A stretch of DNA of 50,960 nt. Origin: an uncultured Flavobacteriales bacterium (GTDB lineage: Bacteria > Bacteroidota > Bacteroidia > Flavobacteriales_G > NORP312). The translations under genes and the position numbers were made by a program. Location: NCBI GenBank assembly GCA_905480125.1, contig CAJQPE010000078.1, positions 1 through 50,960 of the forward strand. The letters run 5' to 3'. Under the pieces are notes generated by a model. It saw nothing but the letters and a program-made list of their open reading frames with translations, made no database searches and had not been told where the DNA came from. This document shows positions 7,739-17,506 of the stretch, piece after piece (the stretch's first letter is position 1; the number at the start of each line of letters is the position of its first letter).

Positions 7739-8485
7739 ATGATGAAGAAATTATTACTTATATGGTTTTTTGTCGGAATGGCTCTATGCATTTCTGCTCA
7801 AAAAGTGGATTTTGCATCCAGTGTTGAGTTTGATTCGGAATTATATGCGAGTATTTTGTTTCATACCAATGGCTGGGGTATTAGTGCTACAAAGGCAAAG
7901 CATAGAAACGAAGGCAAAAAATGGTTATTTACGGCCGAGTTGGTTACATTTAAACATTTAAAAGAAGAGAAAAGACTTAATCCATATGTTGATAACACAA
8001 AGAAATATGTCTACGGAAAGTTGAATTACTTTACTGTTTTTCGTCCTAGTATCGGTCAGCAAAAAATCATTTATGCTAAGGGAAGCAAACTTGGGGTTCA
8101 AGTAGCGATTAACTATAATATTGGTGCCTCAATTGGGTTTACACGGCCTGTATACCTAGAAATTCTTTATCCAAGCGTTTTAGGAAGACCAGAAGGATCA
8201 ACTCCATCTTCCGAAGCTTATAATCCAGACATTCACAACCCCGAAATGATATTAGGTAGGGATACCTATTTTCGGGGCTTTAATCAAACAAAAGTATATC
8301 CAGGTATTCATTGGAAAGTGGGCTTTAACTTTGACTATGCTAGTGAAAGTACTCTAGTTCGTGGCATTGAAACAGGGTTGGCATTTGATGCCTATTTGAA
8401 GAAAATTCCGTTAATGGCGTTCGCGCACAATCAACGATTTTTTGTAACTGGATATATGAGCTTTCATTTCGGGAAAAAACAATAA
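7739..8485 (+). CDS. secreted protein of unknown function, possible outer-membrane beta-barrel
   Basis: A 248-residue protein with a clear signal peptide (about 1-20, ending CISAQ). After it the sequence alternates polar and hydrophobic residues with many aromatics, in a way consistent with a small beta-barrel or beta-rich periplasmic protein. The last stretch ([14 protein letters not shown]) resembles a terminal barrel strand with an extra tail. I do not recognise a named family. Two ATG codons are adjacent at 7739 and 7742 and either could start it. lipA begins only 8 bp after its stop, so the two share a transcript. Nothing visible ties the protein to lipoate metabolism. Confidence 0.75.
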   Translation: MMKKLLLIWFFVGMALCISAQKVDFASSVEFDSELYASILFHTNGWGISATKAKHRNEGKKWLFTAELVTFKHLKEEKRLNPYVDNTKKYVYGKLNYFTVFRPSIGQQKIIYAKGSKLGVQVAINYNIGASIGFTRPVYLEILYPSVLGRPEGSTPSSEAYNPDIHNPEMILGRDTYFRGFNQTKVYPGIHWKVGFNFDYASESTLVRGIETGLAFDAYLKKIPLMAFAHNQRFFVTGYMSFHFGKKQ

Positions 8486-8493
8486 AGAAAATC

Positions 8494-9369
8494 ATGAGTG
8501 AGGTTGGCGTTGAAGAAAAATCTTCAGCAAGAGTAAAGAAGCCTAGTTGGTTAAGGGTTAAGCTTCCAACAGGAAAGGAATACCTAAAAGTTAGAGAGCT
8601 GGTTTCTGACCATAAATTACATACAATTTGCGAAAGTGGAAATTGCCCTAACATGGGAGAATGTTGGGGCGCAGGCACTGCAACGTTTATGATACTTGGT
8701 AACATCTGCACAAGATCATGTGGCTTTTGCGCTGTTGCAACTGGCAGGCCAGAGGCAGTAGATCCATTTGAACCACTTAGAGTTGCTAAGTCGGTAAAGT
8801 TGATGAGTGTAAAGCACTGTGTTTTAACATCCGTTGATAGAGATGACCTAGAAGACGGAGGCTCCATAATATGGGCAAATGTTGTTAATAAGGTAAGGGA
8901 GTTAAGCCCTTCAACCACAATGGAAACCCTAATTCCAGATTTTATGGGAAAGTGGGATAATCTGCAAAGAATAATTGACGTAGCTCCAGAAATTGTGTCT
9001 CACAATTTGGAAACAGTTCGGAGGCTAACTAAAGAAGTTCGAATTCAAGCAAAGTATGACAGAAGTTTGGAGGTTTTAATGCGCTTAAAAAAGGGGGGGA
9101 TGAAAACCAAATCCGGTGTTATGCTTGGTCTTGGAGAAAAAGAAGAGGAAGTCATCGAAACCATGACAGATTTGCGATCGGTAAATGTTGACATTCTTAC
9201 TCTAGGTCAGTATTTACAACCAACTAAAGAGCATTTGCCAGTAGCTGAATTTGTAAATCCAAAAATGTTCGATAAATTTAAGGCAATAGGTTTGAAGATG
9301 GGCTTTCGTTATGTTGAAAGCGGACCTCTAGTTCGTTCATCCTACCATGCTGAGAAGCATCTCTTCTAG
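8494..9369 (+). CDS. lipA: lipoyl synthase
   Basis: A 291-residue radical SAM enzyme that inserts two sulfur atoms into octanoyl groups on lipoyl domains. The auxiliary [4Fe-4S] cluster cysteines are at 46, 51 and 57 ([12 protein letters not shown]). The radical SAM cluster motif CTRSCGFC has cysteines at 72, 76 and 79. The C-terminal RSSYHAE segment (about 281-287) provides the serine ligand of the auxiliary cluster. Length and order are standard. Downstream there is only a weak five-pair hairpin (TTGGG/CCCAA at 9423-9437) without a good T run. A 579-base open frame on the opposite strand over this gene is a shadow. Confidence 0.97.
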   Translation: MSEVGVEEKSSARVKKPSWLRVKLPTGKEYLKVRELVSDHKLHTICESGNCPNMGECWGAGTATFMILGNICTRSCGFCAVATGRPEAVDPFEPLRVAKSVKLMSVKHCVLTSVDRDDLEDGGSIIWANVVNKVRELSPSTTMETLIPDFMGKWDNLQRIIDVAPEIVSHNLETVRRLTKEVRIQAKYDRSLEVLMRLKKGGMKTKSGVMLGLGEKEEEVIETMTDLRSVNVDILTLGQYLQPTKEHLPVAEFVNPKMFDKFKAIGLKMGFRYVESGPLVRSSYHAEKHLF

Positions 9370-9583
9370 CAAAGAATATCCGTCTACCTTTCAAATTCAA
9401 CCGTTTAATAACTCTGTAATTGTTGGGTTTATCCCAATGTGTAATTTTATCTTATGTGATGCTGATTTTTCCTGGTAATTCAATTATGATATTAGCATTC
9501 AAAGAATTTAAATAAACTGCTTTCTAATTAGGAATATAAATGCGTATCTTGCGCTCCTGTTTTTAAGATAAAATTATCACGAT

Positions 9584-12500
9584 ATGAAGAATACATTACT
9601 CGTAAGCGCATTAGCAATATCTCTAGCTGGAGCTGGATATATAGCAATGAATAGTAATAATAATGTTTCACCCTCCTATGAGGTTAGAACTCAATTGTCA
9701 TTTAATAAGAAAGCACAAAGTTGGAGACATTCTCAAGAGTTTCAGAAAATGTTTCGTGCCGACCTTAATACTGGAGAAATAGATCCTAGAGATGTTTTAA
9801 ACGCAAGAGAACAAGTTAGTTTTTATGAAGGGCAGCGTGGCAGTGTTGGTTTAGAATGGGCAGAGCGAGGGCCAGATAATGTAGGTGGACGAACACGAGC
9901 TGTTCTTGTTGATATTCTTGACACAACTGGTAATACCGTTTATGCAGGTAGTGTCGCTGGTGGTTTATTTAAATCAAGTGATGGTTGTTCAACTTGGCTT
10001 CCGATTAATGACCAATCTGATGCTCCGGCAATTAGCTGTATCGATCAAGGGGTCAATGGAACTATTTATGTAGGAACAGGATCTTCTTTTGAAACCTATA
10101 GTGGAAATGGCAATTCTGGCATGATTGGTATGGGGATGTACAAATCTACAGACGGAGAAAATTTTGAATTACTTCCTTCTACGATCCCAACTCCTACAAA
10201 TAGTATGGGTGCCGACTGGACTAATATCAATGCTATTGCAGTTGACCCAACAAATGACCAAAGGGTTTTTGCAGCGACTAAACAAGGATTAATGTTATCT
10301 TCTAACGGAGGAACAACTTGGGAATGTGCAGCAACTAATGCAGTAGGTCAATGTGTTGGGTCTATCCAAGATGTGAAAATTGCTCGGGATGGGACTGTAA
10401 TGATGGTAACAGGTGGAAGTGTAATGGTTTCTGCCGATGGTTCGATTGGTAGTTTTGAATTAGCAACGGGTTCTTCTGCTCCTGGCGGGCAAAGAACTGT
10501 TATTCAATATTCAATGAATGGAGATACGGCATGGGCTCTTTCGGTTACAGGGGGTCATATTCGTGGACTATACCGGTCTGCTGATAAGGGATATACATGG
10601 AGCTTGGCGCAGGGTCCTGTAACGAACATTTGGGATGAAAATTCCGGTTTATTTGGGGATGATGGACAAGGATATTATGATTTGGCCTTAGCTGTTAATC
10701 CAGAAGATGCTTCTACTGTTTATATTGGAGGAGTTCAATTATGGAAATATGATGGTTCATTAACCAGAATTGCTAATGAATTTGGCGCCATAGAGTTTAA
10801 TGTGCATTCAGATAAACATACTATCGTTTTCGATCCGCACAATCCGAATAAAATGCTCATAGGTTCAGATGGTGGTGTTACAATTTCTTACGATCAAGGT
10901 GTTACATATTATCCGGCGAGCAAGGGGTATAATACATTTACTTGTTATGCGGTAGCCATGGATATTGATGGCAAGCTAATGGGAGGTTCGCAAGACAATG
11001 GAACTGTTGAAGTCACTAGAGAAATAGACGCCATTGGTTTTGGTTCAGGTTTAGAAGGTGAAGATGTTAGAGGTGGCGATGGTTATGATTGTGATTATTC
11101 ACAAATAACAAATATTCGTTTTGCTACTATTTATTTCCAAGATTTTGCAAGAGGTATTGATGGTGCTGCAGCGGCAAATATTTGCACAGGAGGAAGCCCT
11201 GGACCTATATGTGGTCAGGGAAGTTTCTACACAGTGGGGCGCTTATGGGAATCTGCTAATGACCCAACAAGTAAAGACTCTATTGTCTTTAGTAACACCA
11301 ATGCCCCACAAGCTATTTTACAAGGTGATGGTGTTGTAAAAAATTACTCATTTGATATTGCTTTTGTACAAGATGTTGCCCAATTAGTAGAGGGTTCTAT
11401 TAAAGTATATGCAGGAAACCAACTTTGTACAGATGCTGCCGGCACTTTTATCGGAGACGGAACTGGTACAATTGAATATACAGGGGTTAACAAGGGAAGC
11501 CTCGAAGTTCAATTTGATAATGCACCTTCAGCAACTGAAACCGTTTGGGTAGAGTTCGATACGAAGTTTAGTGCTGGAGACGAACTAAATTTAATTAGTA
11601 ACACAAATTTTCTTCCAATTCCTTATACAATACCAATGAATATTAATCCTGGAGATGTACTAAAAGTTATTGATCCGATACAGTCTGTATTTGCAGCGGG
11701 TATAGTTGGTGGCGTTTCTTTAACTAGAAATTCTTTAAAACTTGATTTAAGTACTGAAGACTTAAACTGGTTAGATATAACAGACGGAATTTCTGGAACG
11801 GTAAGTTGTATTGAATTTTCTACTGATGGAAATCACATGTTTGTAGGAACTGGTCATAGTAGTGGTGGTTCTGTTTATAGATTGTCAGGCTTAAACGATG
11901 TATATACAGCAGCAGATGCTGCAAATTTGAGTTTCGTTAATTTAAATATTTCAGGAGGTTCAGTAACTGGAATTGCGGTTGATCCAAATAACCCTGATAA
12001 TGTAGTGGTAACCTCAGGAAATTATGGTCAATCGAATTTTGTATGGCGTTCAACTAATGCCACGACGGCAAATAGCAATGCGTTTACTAGTATTCAAGGG
12101 AACCTGCCCCCAATGCCTTGTTTTGATGCTGTTATTATGGTCGACCGACCAGGTTATTGCGTAGTAGGAACGGATATGGGTGTTTGGGCTACTGAAGATG
12201 TTTATGCAAGCCCAGTGGTTTGGACTGATGAAAATAGTTCAATGGCGCACACACCAGTTTTTGCTGTTCGTCAACAATCATTACCATATGGTGCATCTCA
12301 GCATAACAGAGGTCAAATTTATCTAGGAACACACGGCAGAGGCATGTGGGAATCTACAGCTGGAACAGGCATTGGTGAGTTTAGTGACGGAAGTTTAGAC
12401 GATAAGGAACTAATTAGTGATTTAAAAGTATATCCTAACCCAATGACAACGAATGGAGCGTTAACATTTGAGTTAGCAGAAAACGCAGCGGCTACAATAC

Positions 12501-12667
12501 AAATATTCGATATGAGCGGTAAGTTAATGAAGTCGCTACCTGTTGCGAACTTTAACGCTGGTTTCAATACAGTTGAATTTGATGTATCTCAACTGGGTCA
12601 AGGAACATACTTTACAACATTAGAATCAAACGATTCTAGAAAAGTTGCGAAGTTTGTTGTGATGTAA
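9584..12667 (+). CDS. T9SS-secreted beta-propeller protein (sortilin/BNR-like repeats)
   Basis: A 1027-residue secreted protein. It starts with a hydrophobic signal-like segment (about 1-24). Residues about 90-480 and 740-900 contain repeated blades with sialidase/sortilin-like Asp-box traits, such as YAGSVAGGLFKSSDGCSTW, STDGENFE and SSNGGTTWE. Between them (about 520-720) lies a different beta-rich insert of unknown function. The last 85 or so residues form a type A T9SS sorting domain: KVYPNPMTTNG, then FDMSGKLMKS, then GTYFTTLES with a basic-hydrophobic end (KVAKFVVM). By family knowledge it crosses the outer membrane through T9SS and is released or attached at the surface. A near-consensus -7 element (TATCTTGC, 9545-9552) precedes it. 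Its ligand or substrate is unknown. Confidence 0.85.
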   Translation: MKNTLLVSALAISLAGAGYIAMNSNNNVSPSYEVRTQLSFNKKAQSWRHSQEFQKMFRADLNTGEIDPRDVLNAREQVSFYEGQRGSVGLEWAERGPDNVGGRTRAVLVDILDTTGNTVYAGSVAGGLFKSSDGCSTWLPINDQSDAPAISCIDQGVNGTIYVGTGSSFETYSGNGNSGMIGMGMYKSTDGENFELLPSTIPTPTNSMGADWTNINAIAVDPTNDQRVFAATKQGLMLSSNGGTTWECAATNAVGQCVGSIQDVKIARDGTVMMVTGGSVMVSADGSIGSFELATGSSAPGGQRTVIQYSMNGDTAWALSVTGGHIRGLYRSADKGYTWSLAQGPVTNIWDENSGLFGDDGQGYYDLALAVNPEDASTVYIGGVQLWKYDGSLTRIANEFGAIEFNVHSDKHTIVFDPHNPNKMLIGSDGGVTISYDQGVTYYPASKGYNTFTCYAVAMDIDGKLMGGSQDNGTVEVTREIDAIGFGSGLEGEDVRGGDGYDCDYSQITNIRFATIYFQDFARGIDGAAAANICTGGSPGPICGQGSFYTVGRLWESANDPTSKDSIVFSNTNAPQAILQGDGVVKNYSFDIAFVQDVAQLVEGSIKVYAGNQLCTDAAGTFIGDGTGTIEYTGVNKGSLEVQFDNAPSATETVWVEFDTKFSAGDELNLISNTNFLPIPYTIPMNINPGDVLKVIDPIQSVFAAGIVGGVSLTRNSLKLDLSTEDLNWLDITDGISGTVSCIEFSTDGNHMFVGTGHSSGGSVYRLSGLNDVYTAADAANLSFVNLNISGGSVTGIAVDPNNPDNVVVTSGNYGQSNFVWRSTNATTANSNAFTSIQGNLPPMPCFDAVIMVDRPGYCVVGTDMGVWATEDVYASPVVWTDENSSMAHTPVFAVRQQSLPYGASQHNRGQIYLGTHGRGMWESTAGTGIGEFSDGSLDDKELISDLKVYPNPMTTNGALTFELAENAAATIQIFDMSGKLMKSLPVANFNAGFNTVEFDVSQLGQGTYFTTLESNDSRKVAKFVVM

Positions 12668-12692
12668 TCAATAAATCAAAACTAAATTAAAA

Positions 12693-12719
12693 GTCTCTCG
12701 TGTTTCGAGGGATTTTTTT
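12693..12719 (+). terminator. rho-independent terminator after the propeller gene
   Basis: A six-pair stem, CTCTCG (12695-12700) with CGAGGG (12706-12711) including one G-U pair, closes a five-base loop. Seven T residues follow at 12713-12719. It separates the T9SS gene from gapA. Confidence 0.8.
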
Positions 12720-12747
12720 GTGAGTACATTAGACCAAAATTATTTTT

Positions 12748-13743
12748 ATGAGTAAAGTTAGGATAGCCATTAATGGATTTGGAAGGATAGGACGATCGGC
12801 AGCAAGAGCTATTTTACAAAATGACGCATTAGAGTTAATTGCCGTTAATGATTTAACAGATGTTGCCACTTTATCGCATCTATTTAAGTATGATTCTGTT
12901 CATGGAAAATTCAACGGAAACATTGAATTAGGTGAAAACTTGATAAGGATAAATGAAAAACCTATTTATTTATATTCTTCTAAAAATCCAGAAGATTTGC
13001 CTTGGAGTGATTTAAAAATTGACCTTGTAATAGAATCAACAGGAATCTTTAGAACAAAAGAAGCAGCAACTAAACACATATCGGCAGGAGCAAAAAAAGT
13101 TATTATTTCGGCACCTCCTCAGGGAGATGGAGTTAAAGTTGTTGTGATGGGAGTTAACGATAAATCTTTAACGGGAGATGAAACTGTTTTGTCCAATGCT
13201 TCCTGCACCACAAATTGTGTTGCTCCTTTGGTTAAAGTTTTAGACGAGCTTTGGGGAATAGAAAACGGGTACATAACAACAGTTCATTCCTACACTTCGG
13301 ATCAACGATTGCACGATGCACCGCATGGCGACATGAGAAGAGCACGGGCTGCCGCTGTTTCTTTAATACCAACAACGACAGGAGCAGCTGAAGCAATCGT
13401 TAAATTGTACCCACATCTAGAAGGTAAACTAAATGGTTACGCTATTCGTGTGCCTGTTCCTGACGGATCGTTAACTGATTTTACTTGTACTCTTAAACGG
13501 GCGGTGACGAAAGAAGAGATTAACGCTGCTTTTAAGAATATTGCAGTCACAGAAATGAAAGGGATTTTAGAGTACCAAAATGAGCCTATTGTTTCTGTTG
13601 ATATTATTGGCAATCCACATTCATCAATATTTGACTCATTGTTAACTGCAGTTAATGGTAACACTATAAAGATTGTGAGTTGGTATGATAACGAAGCTGG
13701 ATATTCCAGTCGCTTGGCAGATTTGGCAGCGAAAGTCGGTTAA
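12748..13743 (+). CDS. gapA: glyceraldehyde-3-phosphate dehydrogenase, type I
   Basis: A 331-residue GAPDH catalysing NAD(P)-dependent oxidation and phosphorylation of glyceraldehyde-3-phosphate in glycolysis. The N-terminal Rossmann motif INGFGRIGR (8-16), the catalytic SNASCTTNC (Cys153), the general base His180 (TTVHSYT) and the ending WYDNEAGYSSR are all intact. Asp at position 35 in VNDLTD suggests an NAD preference. It is probably transcribed alone: a terminator lies upstream, a weak TACATTAG element is at 12725-12732, and the convergent lpxH gene overlaps its stop by 4 bp. Confidence 0.97.
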   Translation: MSKVRIAINGFGRIGRSAARAILQNDALELIAVNDLTDVATLSHLFKYDSVHGKFNGNIELGENLIRINEKPIYLYSSKNPEDLPWSDLKIDLVIESTGIFRTKEAATKHISAGAKKVIISAPPQGDGVKVVVMGVNDKSLTGDETVLSNASCTTNCVAPLVKVLDELWGIENGYITTVHSYTSDQRLHDAPHGDMRRARAAAVSLIPTTTGAAEAIVKLYPHLEGKLNGYAIRVPVPDGSLTDFTCTLKRAVTKEEINAAFKNIAVTEMKGILEYQNEPIVSVDIIGNPHSSIFDSLLTAVNGNTIKIVSWYDNEAGYSSRLADLAAKVG

Positions 13744-14489
13744 TAAAAAGGAAGTAATTTTATTTCTTTTGCATCAAACACAGCATAAGTTGGGTTTGTA
13801 ACCCACTCCCCTAAATTGATATATCGGCTATTTTCACCAACAGTGATATCAAGAATGAGGTGTCTATGGCCGAAAATGAAGTAGTCAAAGTGTGATTTTT
13901 TTAGCTCGTTTTTACAAAAAGAAACCAGTATTTCTTTCTCCTCACCATGAAAAATTTCATCGTAACCAGCATTCGAAATTCTACTTCTTCTAGACCATAG
14001 ATTAGCAATGCCTATTCCCAAATTAGGATGCAATCGAGCGAATGCCCATTGACACAATTTACTTGCAAATATTCCTTTTAATATTTTGTAAGAGTTCTCT
14101 CCAGGGCCGAGACCGTCACCATGACCAATAAAGAACTTCTTGCCATTGTATTCTATTTTGATCGGATTTCGATAGACTTTAACTCCACACTCCTTTTCCA
14201 AGTAATCAAATGTCCACATGTCGTGGTTGCCTGTAAAAAAGTGAATAGGAATACCTGCGTCAGTGATTTCAGCAATTTTACCTAATAATCGAACAAACCC
14301 TCTTGGTACAGCTGTTTTGTATTCGAACCAGAAATCGAAGATATCCCCAACTAAATAAATTTCTGAGGCATCGACTCGAATAGATTCTAGCCACTTAACA
14401 ACTTTTTTCTCGCGTTCTAAACTAGATTCATAAGAAGGAACACCCAAGTGGAAATCGGAAGCGAAATATATTTTTTTACCATTTTCCAT
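13740..14489 (-). CDS. lpxH: UDP-2,3-diacylglucosamine diphosphatase (LpxH-like metallophosphatase)
   Basis: A 249-residue calcineurin-type phosphoesterase. The metal-binding motifs are in order: FASDFHLG (Asp12, His14), VGDIFDFWFEY, TGNHDMW, IGHGDGLG and FGHRHLILD. LpxH cleaves UDP-2,3-diacylglucosamine to lipid X in lipid A synthesis. The presence of lpxK in the same gene run supports that assignment over a generic phosphoesterase. The ATG at 14489 is chosen; a TTG directly before it is also in frame. The gene follows the M1 peptidase gene by 3 bp and overlaps gapA at the 3' end. Confidence 0.85.
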   Translation of the reverse strand: MENGKKIYFASDFHLGVPSYESSLEREKKVVKWLESIRVDASEIYLVGDIFDFWFEYKTAVPRGFVRLLGKIAEITDAGIPIHFFTGNHDMWTFDYLEKECGVKVYRNPIKIEYNGKKFFIGHGDGLGPGENSYKILKGIFASKLCQWAFARLHPNLGIGIANLWSRRSRISNAGYDEIFHGEEKEILVSFCKNELKKSHFDYFIFGHRHLILDITVGENSRYINLGEWVTNPTYAVFDAKEIKLLPFY

Positions 14490-14492
14490 CAA

Positions 14493-17400
14493 TTAGAACT
14501 CAAAATCTCGAAGTAACTGGAAAGGATTGATTTTTTCAACATGCAGTATAAAACGAATTAACTGACCATAAGTTGTTCCGTTTGCATCAATAGCACCTTG
14601 TATATCTTGCGACCAAAATACAGGAAAGTATATTTCAAAGACATCATCCATAAGCGGAACATGTATTCCGAAATCATAATTAATGTTAGCCGAAGTATTA
14701 TAACCATAACCAGCATCAAGAAAAAGCCCAACTGGTATTCCAATTGGAATATCTACTTTTACATTCATAGCAACTAACCATTTATTAGATTGCCCAACTG
14801 CAGTAGGTATTTTAAATCCTCCATAACCCATTGCAAATTGTTGGCTTAGCAGGTTTTTAGATTCATTTCTGCCAAAATAGGCGTGGTCATAAGTGTAGTC
14901 GTTGTATCCTCTTATACCATCCATTCTATAGTTATACCGGGCATTATTTGTTTGATTAAACAAGAAACTACCACCAAACAATCTTACTTTAACTTCTTTT
15001 CCATCTTTCTTAAAGTCGACTTGAAAGTTCGCTTCTGCCGATATTTTAGCAAAGTCATTTGTGAATTCCCCAACTGCATATATCTCAAATGGGTTTAAGG
15101 TTTTGTTGTTTTCTAAAGAGTAAATAACTTTATTATATGCCTTTAGTGATGAAATTTTAGGACTGTAAATTATTCCGACATTGTAATCAGGAACATAACT
15201 AGTTTCGTTTATTATGGATGATGATAATGAGATCAGATGTGAAATTGTACTTCGGGCTTTTTTCTTTTTCATGAAAAAATCAATTTTTGGAGATAGTTTC
15301 CAAAAAGAATCATGGTTATCCGGGAGTGATGATACGGCCGTATGATAGCGCTGTCCAGATAAGCCAACGGAAATCTGTCTAAATAAATTTGATTTAGGTA
15401 AGAAATTATAATTCATAAAGCCACCACCGATAGGTTCGTTCGTCTCGAACGAATACATAGGTGCAATTGCATACTCGAATGTTTTTTGTGGAATAAATGC
15501 ATTGTAAAAGGTTAGACCAATCATTACTTTGTCGTAATTGTTCCACCCGACAATTGGTGAAAAGAACAATTGTGTTTTATCTGGGTTTTCGATACTTCCC
15601 AAAGGTTGAAGTCGCAGCGGCTCCATTTTTTTGCATAGTCCTCGTGTTTTAATGGAATTATTTTTTCGCTTTGTTTCCGGAAGATTCAATTGACGATCAA
15701 TACGTAGGTTATCGTAACTTTGGTATGAAATTCGCACAAGTGTATCCTTAGATGTACCTTCAAACCATTGTGTAGTAACTATGGAATCGTTTTTTACACC
15801 GGAGATGGAAAAGGGACTGGCAATATCTCCCATATTCTTCACCTTAATTTCATAATATTTTCCTTCAATACTTTTATACGGTTTAGCAGAGACAATTTTG
15901 TAATCTAATTTTTTGGTGGTGTTAAGCATGTCTTCAAAAAACCAAGTTAAGTCTTTACCTGATTCTTCTTCTATAATTTTCCTCAGATCTTCCGGCTGCG
16001 GGTGTTTAAATTTCCATGTATCGAAGTATTTTTGCATTGCTTTATCCATTGCTTCTTCACCTAAATAGGCCATTAGGTAATCGAATGAAATTGCTGATTT
16101 ACCATACACAATTGTTCCATAGTTGGCATACGTATAATCAGCTGAAGGAAATTCAATCGGTTGGTCTAAATCTTTTCTTGCACCGATTTGATACCCAATG
16201 TAGTATTGCTCTTTGTGCAGATGTTGCGCCATATCAAAAATCTTAAGCACACCATTATAACTATTGTTACCGGCAATGTTAATGTCTGGATGCTTGATTT
16301 CTGTGTAGCGGTTTTCGTTAAAAGAATTAAGTCCCTCATCCATCCAGGGGTGCGTGCGCTCATCCGATCCCAGAATTCCATAGAACCAATTATGGCCTAC
16401 CTCGTGCATGATAACTGTTTCCAGAAGAAAGGCTGAACCTGACTCTCCAATTACCGTAATATTTGGGTACTCCATTCCAGCCCCAGCACTTAACGCACCA
16501 TCAACTGCAGTGCAATGCTTATAAGGATAGTCTCCGTTCCAAAGTGAATAGTAATAAACGGCATCATTTAAATATTCTATACTACTAGTCCATAAATTAG
16601 CCTCAGAATTAGTAAACATTGCCCAAGTTGTGACTTTCTCTTTTGTATGAGGAAGTTCAACTTCACCCTTTAAAACATGATATCTTTTATCAGCAAACCA
16701 TGCGAAATCGTGTACGTTATTTTGTTTAAATCTCAAAGTCTTCAGCTTTGCAGATGATTCAGGAAAATCCATATTTTCATCATATGATGTTTTAGCTTGC
16801 GTGAGAAGTACCTTTTCGTTTAACCAGGCCAATTCTTCTTCACCATCTACCATGTCTCCAGTTGCTCCCAGCACATAGTTTTCTGGAAGCGTAATGTAAA
16901 CATCGAATGAACCAAACTCTGAATAGAATTCACCCTGTGTCAAGTAAGGCATTTGGTTCCAACCATTTTTATCGTAAACCGCTGGTTTAGGATACCATTG
17001 TGTTATCTGATAAGATTCACCCATGTGGCCTAGCCTGGAATAGATGCCCAGCGGAATCTTAACATGAAAAGGAGTGGTGATACTTATTTTTTCTCCTGAT
17101 TTAAGTGGAGAATTAAGATATAGTTTTGCGATGTCTACGTGCGTTGAATCAATCTTCCACTTTGCTGTTTTACCGTCTATTTCGAAATTTAAGCTATCAA
17201 TAAACCCTCTGTTTTTATCTTCGGAATAATAAAAATCTAACTCTCCATTTTCGTAGAGTTGTTTTCCCATTGCAGATTCATTGTTTTTGTATGCATTTGG
17301 CCATAAATGGATGTAAATAAAAGATAATTCGTCAGGCGAATTATTAATGTATTGCATCGTTTCGTAGCCACTCAGTTCGTGAGACTTATCGTTAAGCCTT

Positions 17401-17501
17401 ACATCAATAGTATAGTTGACTTCTTGTTGCCAATATCCTTCCTGTGCAGATAAACTAGTGAATAATAGTACAATCATTAATGAAGAAAAAGTGCGTAACA
17501 T
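14493..17501 (-). CDS. M1 family zinc metallopeptidase with C-terminal beta-barrel-like domain
   Basis: A 1002-residue protein with a signal peptide (about 1-20, ending LSAQ). Residues about 25-540 form an M1 aminopeptidase: the exopeptidase motif appears as GAGMEYPN (340-347) and the zinc site as HEVGHNWFYG (366-375) with the second Glu at 389 in MDEGLNSF. Residues about 545-630 are beta-rich, with an odd basic patch (ETKRKNNSIKTR). From about 640 to the end the sequence becomes alternating, aromatic and glycine-rich with repeated strand-turn units, an IRGYNDY element and a terminal Phe, as in an outer-membrane barrel. This suggests a peptidase anchored by its own barrel. The peptidase call is firm; the barrel is inference from pattern. 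The gene sits 5 bp after the TlpA-like gene and 3 bp before lpxH. Confidence 0.88.
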   Translation of the reverse strand: MLRTFSSLMIVLLFTSLSAQEGYWQQEVNYTIDVRLNDKSHELSGYETMQYINNSPDELSFIYIHLWPNAYKNNESAMGKQLYENGELDFYYSEDKNRGFIDSLNFEIDGKTAKWKIDSTHVDIAKLYLNSPLKSGEKISITTPFHVKIPLGIYSRLGHMGESYQITQWYPKPAVYDKNGWNQMPYLTQGEFYSEFGSFDVYITLPENYVLGATGDMVDGEEELAWLNEKVLLTQAKTSYDENMDFPESSAKLKTLRFKQNNVHDFAWFADKRYHVLKGEVELPHTKEKVTTWAMFTNSEANLWTSSIEYLNDAVYYYSLWNGDYPYKHCTAVDGALSAGAGMEYPNITVIGESGSAFLLETVIMHEVGHNWFYGILGSDERTHPWMDEGLNSFNENRYTEIKHPDINIAGNNSYNGVLKIFDMAQHLHKEQYYIGYQIGARKDLDQPIEFPSADYTYANYGTIVYGKSAISFDYLMAYLGEEAMDKAMQKYFDTWKFKHPQPEDLRKIIEEESGKDLTWFFEDMLNTTKKLDYKIVSAKPYKSIEGKYYEIKVKNMGDIASPFSISGVKNDSIVTTQWFEGTSKDTLVRISYQSYDNLRIDRQLNLPETKRKNNSIKTRGLCKKMEPLRLQPLGSIENPDKTQLFFSPIVGWNNYDKVMIGLTFYNAFIPQKTFEYAIAPMYSFETNEPIGGGFMNYNFLPKSNLFRQISVGLSGQRYHTAVSSLPDNHDSFWKLSPKIDFFMKKKKARSTISHLISLSSSIINETSYVPDYNVGIIYSPKISSLKAYNKVIYSLENNKTLNPFEIYAVGEFTNDFAKISAEANFQVDFKKDGKEVKVRLFGGSFLFNQTNNARYNYRMDGIRGYNDYTYDHAYFGRNESKNLLSQQFAMGYGGFKIPTAVGQSNKWLVAMNVKVDIPIGIPVGLFLDAGYGYNTSANINYDFGIHVPLMDDVFEIYFPVFWSQDIQGAIDANGTTYGQLIRFILHVEKINPFQLLRDFEF

Positions 17502-17506
17502 GTAAG

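Noticed and set aside
8340-8918. 192-residue minus-strand open frame over the lipA start
   Set aside because: It lies antisense to the conserved lipA cysteine motifs and the preceding gene, and shows no family signature.
9423-9437. Five-pair hairpin after lipA as a terminator
   Set aside because: The stem is short and no proper T tract follows, so it was not listed as a feature.
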